Shown here: positions 9,454 through 17,241 of the stretch, piece by piece | Numbering within the stretch: position 1 is the first letter of the stretch | Layout of the letters: every line of letters starts with the position of its first letter | Translations under genes and position numbers: made by a program | Notes under the pieces: model-generated | Database searches by the model: none | The model's input: the letters and a program-made list of their open reading frames with translations, nothing else | What the model was told of the DNA's origin: nothing | From: Haematospirillum jordaniae | GTDB taxonomy: Bacteria > Pseudomonadota > Alphaproteobacteria > Rhodospirillales > Rhodospirillaceae | Reading direction: 5' to 3' | DNA: 64,000 bases | NCBI RefSeq assembly: GCF_001611975.1 | Contig: NZ_CP014525.1 | Location: forward strand, 860,001-924,000

Positions 9454-9580
9454 GCCGAAAGTGTCACCAAAATTTCTCTTTTCCGGACAATCCGATCCGG
9501 ATCATTCTGTTGGATCCCGTATTCTGGCAGGCACCGTCGCTGTTTCGCATTTACAGTCTGCCTCGGATCAAGGATTGACC

Positions 9581-11014
9581 ATGCCCGAAGCTCACAGGTC
9601 TGTTTCGTTGTCCCGTTGTGTGCGTGTTGCCTTGATTGGTAGTGTTCCCCCGGTGGCTGTGCTGATTGGCCTTGTGACATTGGGCCGCCTGCCGGTCGGT
9701 GATGCCTTGTTGTCTTGGCTCTGCATCGTGGTTGGCCTGATAATTCTGGTACGGCCCTTTCTGGCTGATCTGGCTGCGGTTGCGGCTTGTTTGCGTGATG
9801 ATAGACTGGGAGAGGGGAGCCACCATCTGCCGGATCTCCGGTTTTCTGAAACTGGCCGTGATATTGTTCAGGCTGCTGCGACGCTCAGGAGCGAGATACG
9901 CCAACGGCTGAAGCAATCCAAGCACATGGCCAATCTGCACGGTTCCTTGATTACCAACATGCCACAGCCCTTGATGCTGGTTGGTCAGGACCAAATTGTT
10001 CTGACCGCCAGTCCGGCTGCAGGAACTTTGTTTGCCCGGGATGTTGTCAACCGCCCTCTGGCATCAGTCCTGCGTGATCCGCCGGTCCTTGAGGCTGTTG
10101 CTGGAACTCTGCAATCGGGTGTTCCCCGTTCCTTGAACCTTGTGGTGCCTTCTGGTCCGGTCGAGCGATACTTTGATCTGAAAATTGAACCTGTTCCTGC
10201 CCCGGAGGGGGACCGCCAAGCTGTCTTGTTGTTTCATGATGTTACCGTTCTGGTTCGTGCCGAGAAAATGCGGGCTGATTTTGTTGCCAACGCCAGTCAC
10301 GAGCTGCGTACGCCGTTGACGGGGGTTATCGGGTTCCTCGAAACCTTGAATGGCCCGGCCCGCGATGACTCTGATGCACGGGAACGGTTTCTTGGTATTA
10401 TGTACCAGCAGGCCCTGCGCATGAAGCGACTGATTGATGACTTGATGTCCCTGTCCCAGGTTGAACTGCATGAGCACGCCCACCCGACAGAAGCCGTAAA
10501 CTTGGCTCTTGTTGCCTCTGATGCGGTTGCAGCCCTTGAACCTCAGGCCGAGGAGCGTGGCATATCCTTGGTACTGGATGTTCCGGGCAGTCTGCCCCCG
10601 GTCCCAGGGGATGCTGACGAATTGTCGCAGGTCGTGCAGAACCTGCTGACCAATGCCATCCGTTACGGACAGGACAAGAAACCGGTAACAATTGAGATAA
10701 GGGTCGGAGGCAAACCACCCCCGTCCATGCCCCGCAACGGACGTGATCATTGCTTGTCGCTGACGGTACGGGACCATGGCGTTGGTATCCCGCGTGAGCA
10801 TATTCCCCGCCTGACCGAGCGGTTCTACCGCGTTGATCCTGTTCGTTCCCGTCAGCAGGGAGGAACAGGGCTGGGGCTGGCCATCGTGAAGCATATTGTC
10901 AACCGCCATCGTGGTACGCTGCATATCGACAGCACACCGGGGCAGGGCAGCGCCTTCAGTGTATGGCTCCCCTACATGGAACAACATTGTCGCCAGACGG
11001 GAAAAACGGACTGA
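9581..11014 (+). CDS. phoR: Phosphate-regulon-type sensor histidine kinase PhoR
   Basis: PhoR senses phosphate status through the Pst/PhoU system and phosphorylates PhoB. The 477-residue product has two membrane helices near residues 13-35 and 41-62, then a PAS-like linker (about 130-235). The phosphoacceptor box is FVANASHELRTPLTGV, followed by the N-box LLTNAIRYG, G1 DHGVGIP, the F-box RFYRVDP and G2 GGTGLGLAIVKHI. The ATG at 9581 has AAGGA six bases upstream, which is preferred over an upstream in-frame ATG. The order phoR-phoU supports the phosphate assignment, but neither phoB nor pstSCAB is in the window. Confidence 0.87.
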   Translation: MPEAHRSVSLSRCVRVALIGSVPPVAVLIGLVTLGRLPVGDALLSWLCIVVGLIILVRPFLADLAAVAACLRDDRLGEGSHHLPDLRFSETGRDIVQAAATLRSEIRQRLKQSKHMANLHGSLITNMPQPLMLVGQDQIVLTASPAAGTLFARDVVNRPLASVLRDPPVLEAVAGTLQSGVPRSLNLVVPSGPVERYFDLKIEPVPAPEGDRQAVLLFHDVTVLVRAEKMRADFVANASHELRTPLTGVIGFLETLNGPARDDSDARERFLGIMYQQALRMKRLIDDLMSLSQVELHEHAHPTEAVNLALVASDAVAALEPQAEERGISLVLDVPGSLPPVPGDADELSQVVQNLLTNAIRYGQDKKPVTIEIRVGGKPPPSMPRNGRDHCLSLTVRDHGVGIPREHIPRLTERFYRVDPVRSRQQGGTGLGLAIVKHIVNRHRGTLHIDSTPGQGSAFSVWLPYMEQHCRQTGKTD

Positions 11015-11099
11015 CATCCGTTGCTCCGGCAGCGCTTTTGGTCAATGATGCGCCCCCGTCCCGAAGTGGGCTGTTTTTGTTGTTGAGGAGGTATAGGCT

Positions 11100-11804
11100 G
11101 TGCCCGGTAATCCGCATACGGTCCGGTCGTTTGACCATGACATCAATCGTCTGAACCAGACCATTGCCCATATGGGGGGATTGGCGGAAACGCAGCTGGT
11201 GTCAGCCCTTCAGGCCATGGAGCAGGGCGATACGGATCTAGCGGCGCGTGTAATTGGGGCGGATGGTCAGGTTGACGGTGATGAGGACAGCATCAATGAA
11301 CAGGTTGTGCGTCTGCTGGCCCTGCGTCAGCCGGTTGCCGATGATCTTCGCCTGATTATGTCGTCTCTCAAGGTTGCCTCGGCCCTAGAGCGGATTGCCG
11401 ACCATGCGACCTCGACCGCTCATCGCGTTGAGGTGTTGCGTCAGTCACCGCATATCCCAGCCATTCGGTCGGTTCTGCGGTTGGGTTGGCTGGTGCGCGA
11501 CCTTCTTAAGGAATCCCTAGATGCCTTTCTTGCTCAGGATACAGACCGTGCCCACAAGGTGCGTGACAGCGACCGGGAGGTTGATGACCTGTACTCATCC
11601 CTGTTCCGCGAGCTTCTGACCTATATGATGGAAGATCCGCGCAATATCACGCCGTGCACGCACCTGATGTTTATTGCCAAGAACCTAGAGCGTGTTGGTG
11701 ACCATGCGACCAACTTGGCCGAGATTACCTGCTTTATTGTGACAGGCCAGCAAGTAACCGGGCAGCGTCCAAAGGCTGACCAGAGTTCTTCAATGAGTTT
11801 GTAA
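11100..11804 (+). CDS. phoU: Phosphate-specific transport system accessory protein PhoU
   Basis: PhoU represses PhoR signalling and moderates Pst transport. The 234-residue product contains the two PhoU three-helix repeats; the metal-binding motifs are ALERIADHAT and its second-repeat counterpart NLERVGDHATNLAE. The start is GTG at 11100, eight bases after a full AGGAGG (11086-11091). It is 85 bp downstream of phoR and ends shortly before a strong terminator, so phoR-phoU looks like a complete transcription unit end. Confidence 0.96.
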   Translation: MPGNPHTVRSFDHDINRLNQTIAHMGGLAETQLVSALQAMEQGDTDLAARVIGADGQVDGDEDSINEQVVRLLALRQPVADDLRLIMSSLKVASALERIADHATSTAHRVEVLRQSPHIPAIRSVLRLGWLVRDLLKESLDAFLAQDTDRAHKVRDSDREVDDLYSSLFRELLTYMMEDPRNITPCTHLMFIAKNLERVGDHATNLAEITCFIVTGQQVTGQRPKADQSSSMSL

Positions 11805-11831
11805 AGGCTTGTTCCAGGGCTATAAAATACA

Positions 11832-11866
11832 ACACGGCGGCCGATCAGGGGCCGCCGTGTCTTTTT
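11832..11866 (+). terminator. Rho-independent terminator after phoU
   Basis: A perfect 11-bp stem (ACACGGCGGCC at 11832-11842, its complement at 11850-11860) encloses a 7-base loop and is followed by CTTTTT. It lies 28 bp after the phoU stop. The convergent ppa gene ends at 11892, so the same hairpin may act in both directions, although the minus-strand side has only a weak U-run. Confidence 0.9.
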
Positions 11867-11891
11867 CTGCCTTATCTCAGGGGGCTAGGCC

Positions 11892-12425
11892 TTACCCTTT
11901 TTGTTTGGCCCGTTCGATCGCCTCGGAAATGGCCCGGCCGGCAGCCTCGGCATCGCCCCAGCCCTTGACCTTTGCCCATTTTCCTTCTTCCAGATCTTTG
12001 TAATGCACGAAAAAGTGTTCGATCTGCCGGATCAGGGTTGACCGCAGATCTGTATAGTTCTGCACGTTGTCGTGATAGGGATGCAGTTTCGAATGCGGGA
12101 CAGCTAGGATCTTTTCATCTCCGCCGGATTCATCTTCCATGTACAGGACCCCGACAGGGCGTGAGCGCAGCACGGACCCGACAGCCACAGGCATGTTGCT
12201 CACCACCATGACATCAATCGGGTCATTGTCATCGGAAAGGGTATGCGGGATAAAGCCGTAATTGCACGGATAGTGCATGGCTGTGTGCAGGAAGCGGTCG
12301 ACGTACATGGCACCGCTTTCCTTGTCGACCTCGTATTTGACCGGGTCGCTGCGCAGGGGAATCTCAATAATAACATTGACATCATGCGGAGGGTTGTTTC
12401 CGATAGGGATCTTCTTGATATCCAT
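11892..12425 (-). CDS. ppa: Inorganic pyrophosphatase (family I)
   Basis: This enzyme hydrolyses pyrophosphate to two phosphates with Mg2+, pulling biosynthetic reactions forward. The 177-residue length is that of the hexameric bacterial family I enzyme. The signature DDNDPIDVMV supplies the metal-binding aspartates; KYEVDKESGAMYVDRFL and YPCNYGFIPHT are the other conserved blocks. It is transcribed from the minus strand, convergent with phoU across a shared hairpin. Confidence 0.97.
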   Translation of the reverse strand: MDIKKIPIGNNPPHDVNVIIEIPLRSDPVKYEVDKESGAMYVDRFLHTAMHYPCNYGFIPHTLSDDNDPIDVMVVSNMPVAVGSVLRSRPVGVLYMEDESGGDEKILAVPHSKLHPYHDNVQNYTDLRSTLIRQIEHFFVHYKDLEEGKWAKVKGWGDAEAAGRAISEAIERAKQKG

Positions 12426-12565
12426 CTGATATGGCCTCGGTTGTCCGGTTGCCGCAGCAGGAAAGCCTGCGTGGCAAACCTGGATGAGAACGGGTGAATC
12501 CTAATGGCAGTATGGCCGGGATGCACCAGGGAATTGGTCTCTGTTTCCCGTTGGTTTTGTACGTG

Positions 12566-13291
12566 TCAGACAGGACCTGTATCTTCGGCCCGAATAGGAA
12601 GGCGGGGTGGTGTAATTGACAGGTATCGTTCAACCATCTTCAGCGCAAGTGTCAGGCCATAGATCATCACCAGATAAATCAGTCCGGCTGCAAGCAAAAC
12701 CTCCAACGGTTTGTAGGTTCGTGCGATAATAATGTTTGCACTTCCTGTCAGCTCGGCAAGCGTGATGGCGGATGCCAGTGCAGATCCTTTGATCAGGAAG
12801 ATGATCTCGTTTCCATAGGCGGGCAGACACATCCGGCAGGCTCGTGGCAGGACAATACGCCAGATGACTTGCCTACGCGTCATGCCCACGGCATGGGCTG
12901 CCTCAACCTCGCCAGCCGGTACGGCAACAATACTTCCGCGCAGGATTTCCGCAGAGTAAGCAGCTGTATTCAGGGTGAAGGCGATCAGGGCGCACCAGTA
13001 TGAATCCCGCAACAGGGACCACAACAGGCTGTCACGAACAGCTTCAAACTGGCTGAGGCCGTAGTAGATCAGAAAGATCTGGATCAGCAGAGGGGTTCCA
13101 CGGAAGAAGAAAATATAGGACCACGGAAGCGCCTGTATCCACCAAGGCCCCCCGATGCTGCGCAAGACACCCACCGGTACCGCAATGAAGAAGCCAATGA
13201 TGACCGAAAGCGTCACCAGCTCTGCTGTCAGAACCGCGCCGTCAAGCAGGTGCGGCAGGCTCGAGATCATCAGGTCAAGGCTGAAGTCCAT
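12566..13291 (-). CDS. Amino-acid ABC transporter permease (HisM-like)
   Basis: This is an inner-membrane subunit of a polar amino acid uptake system. The 241-residue product has several hydrophobic helices and the permease EAA-type loop seen as EVEAAHAVGMTRRQVIWRIVLP. I chose ATG at 13291, ten bases after GAGG; a TTG at 13300 is too close to that site. It is the last gene of a minus-strand operon of ATPase, binding protein and two permeases. The pair of permeases is the HisQ/HisM arrangement. Confidence 0.88.
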   Translation of the reverse strand: MDFSLDLMISSLPHLLDGAVLTAELVTLSVIIGFFIAVPVGVLRSIGGPWWIQALPWSYIFFFRGTPLLIQIFLIYYGLSQFEAVRDSLLWSLLRDSYWCALIAFTLNTAAYSAEILRGSIVAVPAGEVEAAHAVGMTRRQVIWRIVLPRACRMCLPAYGNEIIFLIKGSALASAITLAELTGSANIIIARTYKPLEVLLAAGLIYLVMIYGLTLALKMVERYLSITPPRLPIRAEDTGPV

Positions 13292-13303
13292 GGTCGTCAA
13301 GCC

Positions 13304-13975
13304 TCAGGCAGGGCGGTGGATGCCGTGGTATGTCCTTTTCTCGAGGACATGGAGCACGGCGGTTGTGACAGCTGTCAGCAGCAGGTACAGGACAGCGGCT
13401 GCAGAAAACATGGTAAAGGAGTCTCGCGTTGCGGTACGGGCCATGTCTGCCTTGTACATAAGGTCGTGCACACCGATGACTGAGACTAGGGCGCTGTCCT
13501 TCAGCAGAACGAGGAACAGGTTCCCCAGTCCAGGAAGGGCCAGCCTCCAGACCTGGGGCAGTATAATGCGACGGAACACAAGAAAGCGCCCCAATCCTAT
13601 AGCCGTACCGGCTTCAATCTGCCCCTTGGGGATTGATTGAAGGGCGCCACGGAAAACTTCGGTGGCATAGGCGCCAAAGGTTGTGGCCAGTGCTAGGCAT
13701 CCGGCCGCAAAAGGTTTCAGTTCTAGGGGCCACCCCGGAATCAGACCCAGAAGCCAGGAACCACCATAGTAGACCAGCAGGACGACTAGCAATTCCGGTA
13801 GTCCGCGCAGAACGATTGTATAGAGCTCAGCCAGCCCCCGCAGGGGCGCAGGGCCATAGACCTTAGCCGTTCCGCCGGCCATGCCCAACACGATACCAAT
13901 GCACACAGAAACCACAGAGACCTGTACGGTTACAAGAAGACCTTCTAGGAGTTGTGGGCCAAAGCCGTATAGCAA
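13304..13975 (-). CDS. Amino-acid ABC transporter permease (HisQ-like)
   Basis: This is the first of two inner-membrane permeases of the operon. It has 223 residues, starts MLYGFGPQLLEGLLVTVQVS and contains the cytoplasmic coupling loop QIEAGTAIGLGRFLVFRRII, in which the conserved EAxxxG pattern is visible. It is separated from the second permease by only a few bases. The family is a heterodimer (HisQM, ArtQM); which paralogue corresponds to which subunit is inferred from order. Confidence 0.88.
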   Translation of the reverse strand: MLYGFGPQLLEGLLVTVQVSVVSVCIGIVLGMAGGTAKVYGPAPLRGLAELYTIVLRGLPELLVVLLVYYGGSWLLGLIPGWPLELKPFAAGCLALATTFGAYATEVFRGALQSIPKGQIEAGTAIGLGRFLVFRRIILPQVWRLALPGLGNLFLVLLKDSALVSVIGVHDLMYKADMARTATRDSFTMFSAAAVLYLLLTAVTTAVLHVLEKRTYHGIHRPA

Positions 13976-14041
13976 GATACAATCCTCTACGGTCGGCGAC
14001 CTTTGCTCCTGCCATCAGGAGATGGGTTGCCGTGGTGATAT

Positions 14042-14800
14042 TCAGTAGATGTCAAACGGGAAGTAACGCGCGTTGATCTTTGCGTAGGTTCCATTTTCGC
14101 GAATAGTCTTGAGGGCGCTGTTCAGGCGTTCACGCAGGGCATCCCCCTTGCGCACGGCAATGCCAACCTTGTCACCATCGTAAAGAACCGGACCCTTGAA
14201 CTCGAATTTCTCCCCCATTTTCGATTGCAGCCAGTCATAGGTGACATAAACATCGGCAATGATGCCATCCAAGCGCCCGGATGCCATATCGGAAAAGACT
14301 TCCTCTTGGCCGGCATAGAGCTTCAGGTCTACACCCTTGTAGTTCTGTTCAAACCAGATTGCTGCAAATGTCGCGCGTTGGGCACCAATGGTCTTCCCGC
14401 GCAGGCCTGCCTTGGATATATCCAGCGGCTTGTTCTTCGGGCCACTGAACTGTAGCTTGTTCGAGTAGTAAGGGCTTGTGAAATCAACTGCTTTCTTGCG
14501 TTCTTCAGTAATCGACATCGACGCAATGACCGCATCATACTTTCGTGCCATAAGGCCGGGGATAATGCCGTCCCAGTTCTGGGTGACAACCTCGCACTCC
14601 GCCTTCATGGTTTTGCACAGGGCCTTGGCAATGTCGACATCAAAGCCGACCAGCTCTCCCTTGCCATTGACGCTGCTGAACGGGGGGTAGGTCCCCTCGG
14701 TTACAATGCGGATCTTTTCGGCAGCAATAGCGCCGGATGCAGACGCAAAAGCAAGAACCGCCGCCATGATACAGCTGACAATTTTTTCCACGAGATGCAC
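14042..14800 (-). CDS. Periplasmic substrate-binding protein for basic or polar amino acids
   Basis: The product has 252 residues with a signal peptide (hydrophobic core CIMAAVLAFASASGAIA, probable cleavage before AEKIR). The mature part is a family 3 solute-binding protein: EGTYPPFSSVNGKGELVGFD, the DAVIASMSITEERKK block and DFTSPYY are characteristic. Proteins with this combination usually bind lysine, arginine, ornithine or histidine. The exact ligand is not decidable by eye. It sits between the ATPase gene and the permease genes of the same operon. Confidence 0.9.
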   Translation of the reverse strand: MHLVEKIVSCIMAAVLAFASASGAIAAEKIRIVTEGTYPPFSSVNGKGELVGFDVDIAKALCKTMKAECEVVTQNWDGIIPGLMARKYDAVIASMSITEERKKAVDFTSPYYSNKLQFSGPKNKPLDISKAGLRGKTIGAQRATFAAIWFEQNYKGVDLKLYAGQEEVFSDMASGRLDGIIADVYVTYDWLQSKMGEKFEFKGPVLYDGDKVGIAVRKGDALRERLNSALKTIRENGTYAKINARYFPFDIY

Positions 14801-14847
14801 CCTCCTTGCGTTTTCGGGGTTGTGATTGACTGTTTTTATGATGCCGC

Positions 14848-15786
14848 TCAGGACAGGTGACTGGAAAGGAACTGACGTAGCCGGGGTGATGATGGGTTGA
14901 CCATAACCTGAGACGGATGCCCCTCCTCTTCTATTCGTCCTTGGTGCAGGAAGACAATCCGGTTCGAAACATCACGGGCAAAGCTCATTTCGTGTGTGAC
15001 AACCAGCATTGTCCGGCCTTCCTCGGCCAGTCCACGCATGACACCCAGCACCTCTGCCACCAACTCGGGGTCCAGCGCACTGGTAGGTTCGTCGAAAAGG
15101 ATAACCTGCGGATCCATTGCCATGGCCCTGGCTATGGCCGCACGTTGCTGCTGCCCACCGGAAAGATGGGACGGGTGTACGTGGCGTTTGTCTGCAATGC
15201 CGACCTTGGCCAGAAGAGCTTCAGCCTTTTCATTTGCCTCCCGCCGGGAGAGGCCAAGAACTTGGATGGGGCCTTCAGACACATTCTCCAAGATGGTCAT
15301 GTGTGGCCACAGGTTGAAGTTCTGGAAGACAAAGCCCAAGCGGCGACGCAGTGCGGTCACCTGCCGTTCGCTGGCAACAGCCATGCCCCCGTTACGGTTG
15401 GGGCGCATGCGGATTTCTTCTTCCCCAATACGGATCGTGCCTGAATCCGGTACTTCCAATAGGTTCAGGCATCGCAGGAACGTACTTTTACCGGATCCCG
15501 AGGAGCCAATGACAGATATGACGTCGCCTTCAAGGGCTGTAAGGGAAACGCCCTTCAGGACCTCCAGTCCATGATAGCTCTTGTGGATATTGTCGGCAAC
15601 TAGGGCAACAGACCTGTTGTCAACGGGGATTGCTTCACTTTGCACCGTATCCTCGACAGCGGGAGCCGGAGCGCAAGAATCTTGCTTTTGCCCCGGAATT
15701 GCAGAAGAGGGCCTGTTCTGTGCCAGTTTGCAGATCTTGTCAAGAATGTTTGTTTTCATTTGATTTGCAATACCCTTGAATTGCAT
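14848..15786 (-). CDS. Amino-acid ABC transporter ATP-binding protein (HisP-like)
   Basis: This is the ATPase of the uptake system, with Walker A GSSGSGKST, Q-loop FVFQNFNLWPHMT, signature LSGGQQQR and Walker B VILFDEPTSALDP, all canonical. The family is about 250 residues; this frame gives 312 because of a polar N-terminal extension of about 60 residues before VADNIHKSYHG. The start is uncertain: ATG at 15786 and an in-frame ATG at 15759 are both possible and neither has a clear Shine-Dalgarno. First gene of the minus-strand operon. Confidence 0.88.
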   Translation of the reverse strand: MQFKGIANQMKTNILDKICKLAQNRPSSAIPGQKQDSCAPAPAVEDTVQSEAIPVDNRSVALVADNIHKSYHGLEVLKGVSLTALEGDVISVIGSSGSGKSTFLRCLNLLEVPDSGTIRIGEEEIRMRPNRNGGMAVASERQVTALRRRLGFVFQNFNLWPHMTILENVSEGPIQVLGLSRREANEKAEALLAKVGIADKRHVHPSHLSGGQQQRAAIARAMAMDPQVILFDEPTSALDPELVAEVLGVMRGLAEEGRTMLVVTHEMSFARDVSNRIVFLHQGRIEEEGHPSQVMVNPSSPRLRQFLSSHLS

Positions 15787-16086
15787 CTTATTTTACTCAC
15801 GCTGATCCTAAATTCAGCCCCCATTGCATAGTTTATCGTGTTGCCTCTCTCTCCATGATGCTCATTATACCGCATCTTTCTACATGTATTTATCTATTGG
15901 TCATCGTTATGGCATACGATTATCGTCTCTATGCATCATACGAGTAGTTGTTTTCGTCATAATGACGAAAAATTACATCATTATGTTAATTCATACCCAT
16001 TTTAGACTCTGTGATCCTTGTTGCTTGGAAGCGCGGCAGTCCTGTACGTTCCCCACGTATTTAAGGGTGTGGTCGGGTGCTTGGGC
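15787..16086. promoter_or_regulatory. AT-rich divergent intergenic region between the transporter operon and ltaE
   Basis: A 300-bp region, much richer in A+T than its neighbours, lies between two divergent transcription units. On the minus strand a perfect TATAAT (15869 down to 15864) is placed about 80 bp before the transporter start; its -35 partner is weak. The region also holds the palindrome described separately. I see no coding sequence in it. Confidence 0.5.
15951..15971. promoter_or_regulatory. Perfect palindrome, candidate operator
   Basis: Arms TTTTCGTCAT (15951-15960) and ATGACGAAAA (15962-15971) are exact reverse complements around a single A. It has the size and symmetry of a dimeric regulator site and no T-run, so it is unlikely to be a terminator. 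It lies between the divergent transporter operon and ltaE, both amino-acid related. The regulator is unknown. Confidence 0.5.
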
Positions 16087-17151
16087 ATGAAAAACATAAA
16101 TTTGACGTCTGATAATGTTGATGGCTGTTCGCCGGAGATCCTGCAGGCCTTGACGGTGGCATCGGTTGGCAGTGCGGCTGGCTATGGCGCTGATGACTGG
16201 ACAGCCCGGGCCCAGGACTCTTTTCGTGAGGTGTTCGAGAAGCCTGATCTGGTCATGTGGCCTGTTATAACGGGAACTGCTGCCAACAGCTTGGCTCTGT
16301 CTGCCCTGTGCCCACCCTGGGGGAGTATTATCTGTCAGCAGGACAGCCATGTAATGGGTGATGAGGCTGCTGCACCGACGGTTCTGGGTGGTGGGGTCCA
16401 GATGATCCCTGTTCCGGGAGAGCAAGCCAAACTGTCACCCGAAGACGTGGAGGCGGCCTTTTCCCGTTCCTCTTCCCATGGGATTCATCGTGCCAGAGCT
16501 GCGGCTGTGACCCTGACGCAGGCTACCGAATTTGGAACGGTTTACAGTCTTGATGAGATCGAGGCGGTATGTTCTGTTGCTCGGCGTCTGGGGCTGGCTG
16601 TGCACATGGACGGCGCACGTTTTGCCAATGCTGTTATGGCCACGGGTGTTTCTCCGGCGGATATGACCTGGAGGGCCGGGGTCGATGCCTTGTCGTTCGG
16701 GGCAACCAAGAACGGAGCATGGGCTGCAGAGGCGGTTTTGTTCTTTGACCCCCGGCATGCTGACACCTTCGGGCATCTGCTGAAGCGGACCGGCCACCTT
16801 CTCAGCAAGAGCCGTTTTGTCGGTGCCCAGCTGGAGGCAATGCTGGATGATGGGCTCTGGCTGCGTAATGCATATAATGCCAATGCCATGGCCGCACGCC
16901 TTGCTGCTGGTCTTGCCGATCTCCCGGGTGTGGAACTTGTCATGCCGGTTCAGGTTAACGAGGTCTTTGTGCGCCTTGCCCCGGGCATGGCCGATGCGCT
17001 CTCTGCATCCGGCATGGGTTTCTGTCCGTGGGCAGACCTTGGGCCTGATGTTGTCCGTATGGTTTGTTCCTTTGCCACCAGCGTCGAGGATGTAGACAGT
17101 GTCGTTGAAATGGTGCAGGCCCTTTCCGTGTCCCTGTCCGGTGTTGGTTGA
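16087..17151 (+). CDS. Low-specificity L-threonine aldolase family protein
   Basis: This is a PLP-dependent fold-type I enzyme that cleaves L-threonine or L-allo-threonine to glycine and acetaldehyde. The 354-residue product begins MKNINLTSDNVDG, typical for the family. HMDGARFANAV contains the PLP-interacting Asp and Arg, and SFGATKNGAW contains the Schiff-base lysine. The ATG at 16087 is preferred over an upstream in-frame start because it matches the family N-terminus, though its Shine-Dalgarno is weak. It is divergent from an amino-acid uptake operon across an AT-rich region with a palindrome. Some family members act on related beta-hydroxy amino acids. Confidence 0.88.
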   Translation: MKNINLTSDNVDGCSPEILQALTVASVGSAAGYGADDWTARAQDSFREVFEKPDLVMWPVITGTAANSLALSALCPPWGSIICQQDSHVMGDEAAAPTVLGGGVQMIPVPGEQAKLSPEDVEAAFSRSSSHGIHRARAAAVTLTQATEFGTVYSLDEIEAVCSVARRLGLAVHMDGARFANAVMATGVSPADMTWRAGVDALSFGATKNGAWAAEAVLFFDPRHADTFGHLLKRTGHLLSKSRFVGAQLEAMLDDGLWLRNAYNANAMAARLAAGLADLPGVELVMPVQVNEVFVRLAPGMADALSASGMGFCPWADLGPDVVRMVCSFATSVEDVDSVVEMVQALSVSLSGVG

Positions 17152-17241
17152 CTCTGTCTTTACAGCGTCTCCACGTCGTCCTAGAACTGGCCATCCAGGA
17201 TTATGAACGTCCGCTGTGCCCCAGTCTGAAGAAGTACCCCC

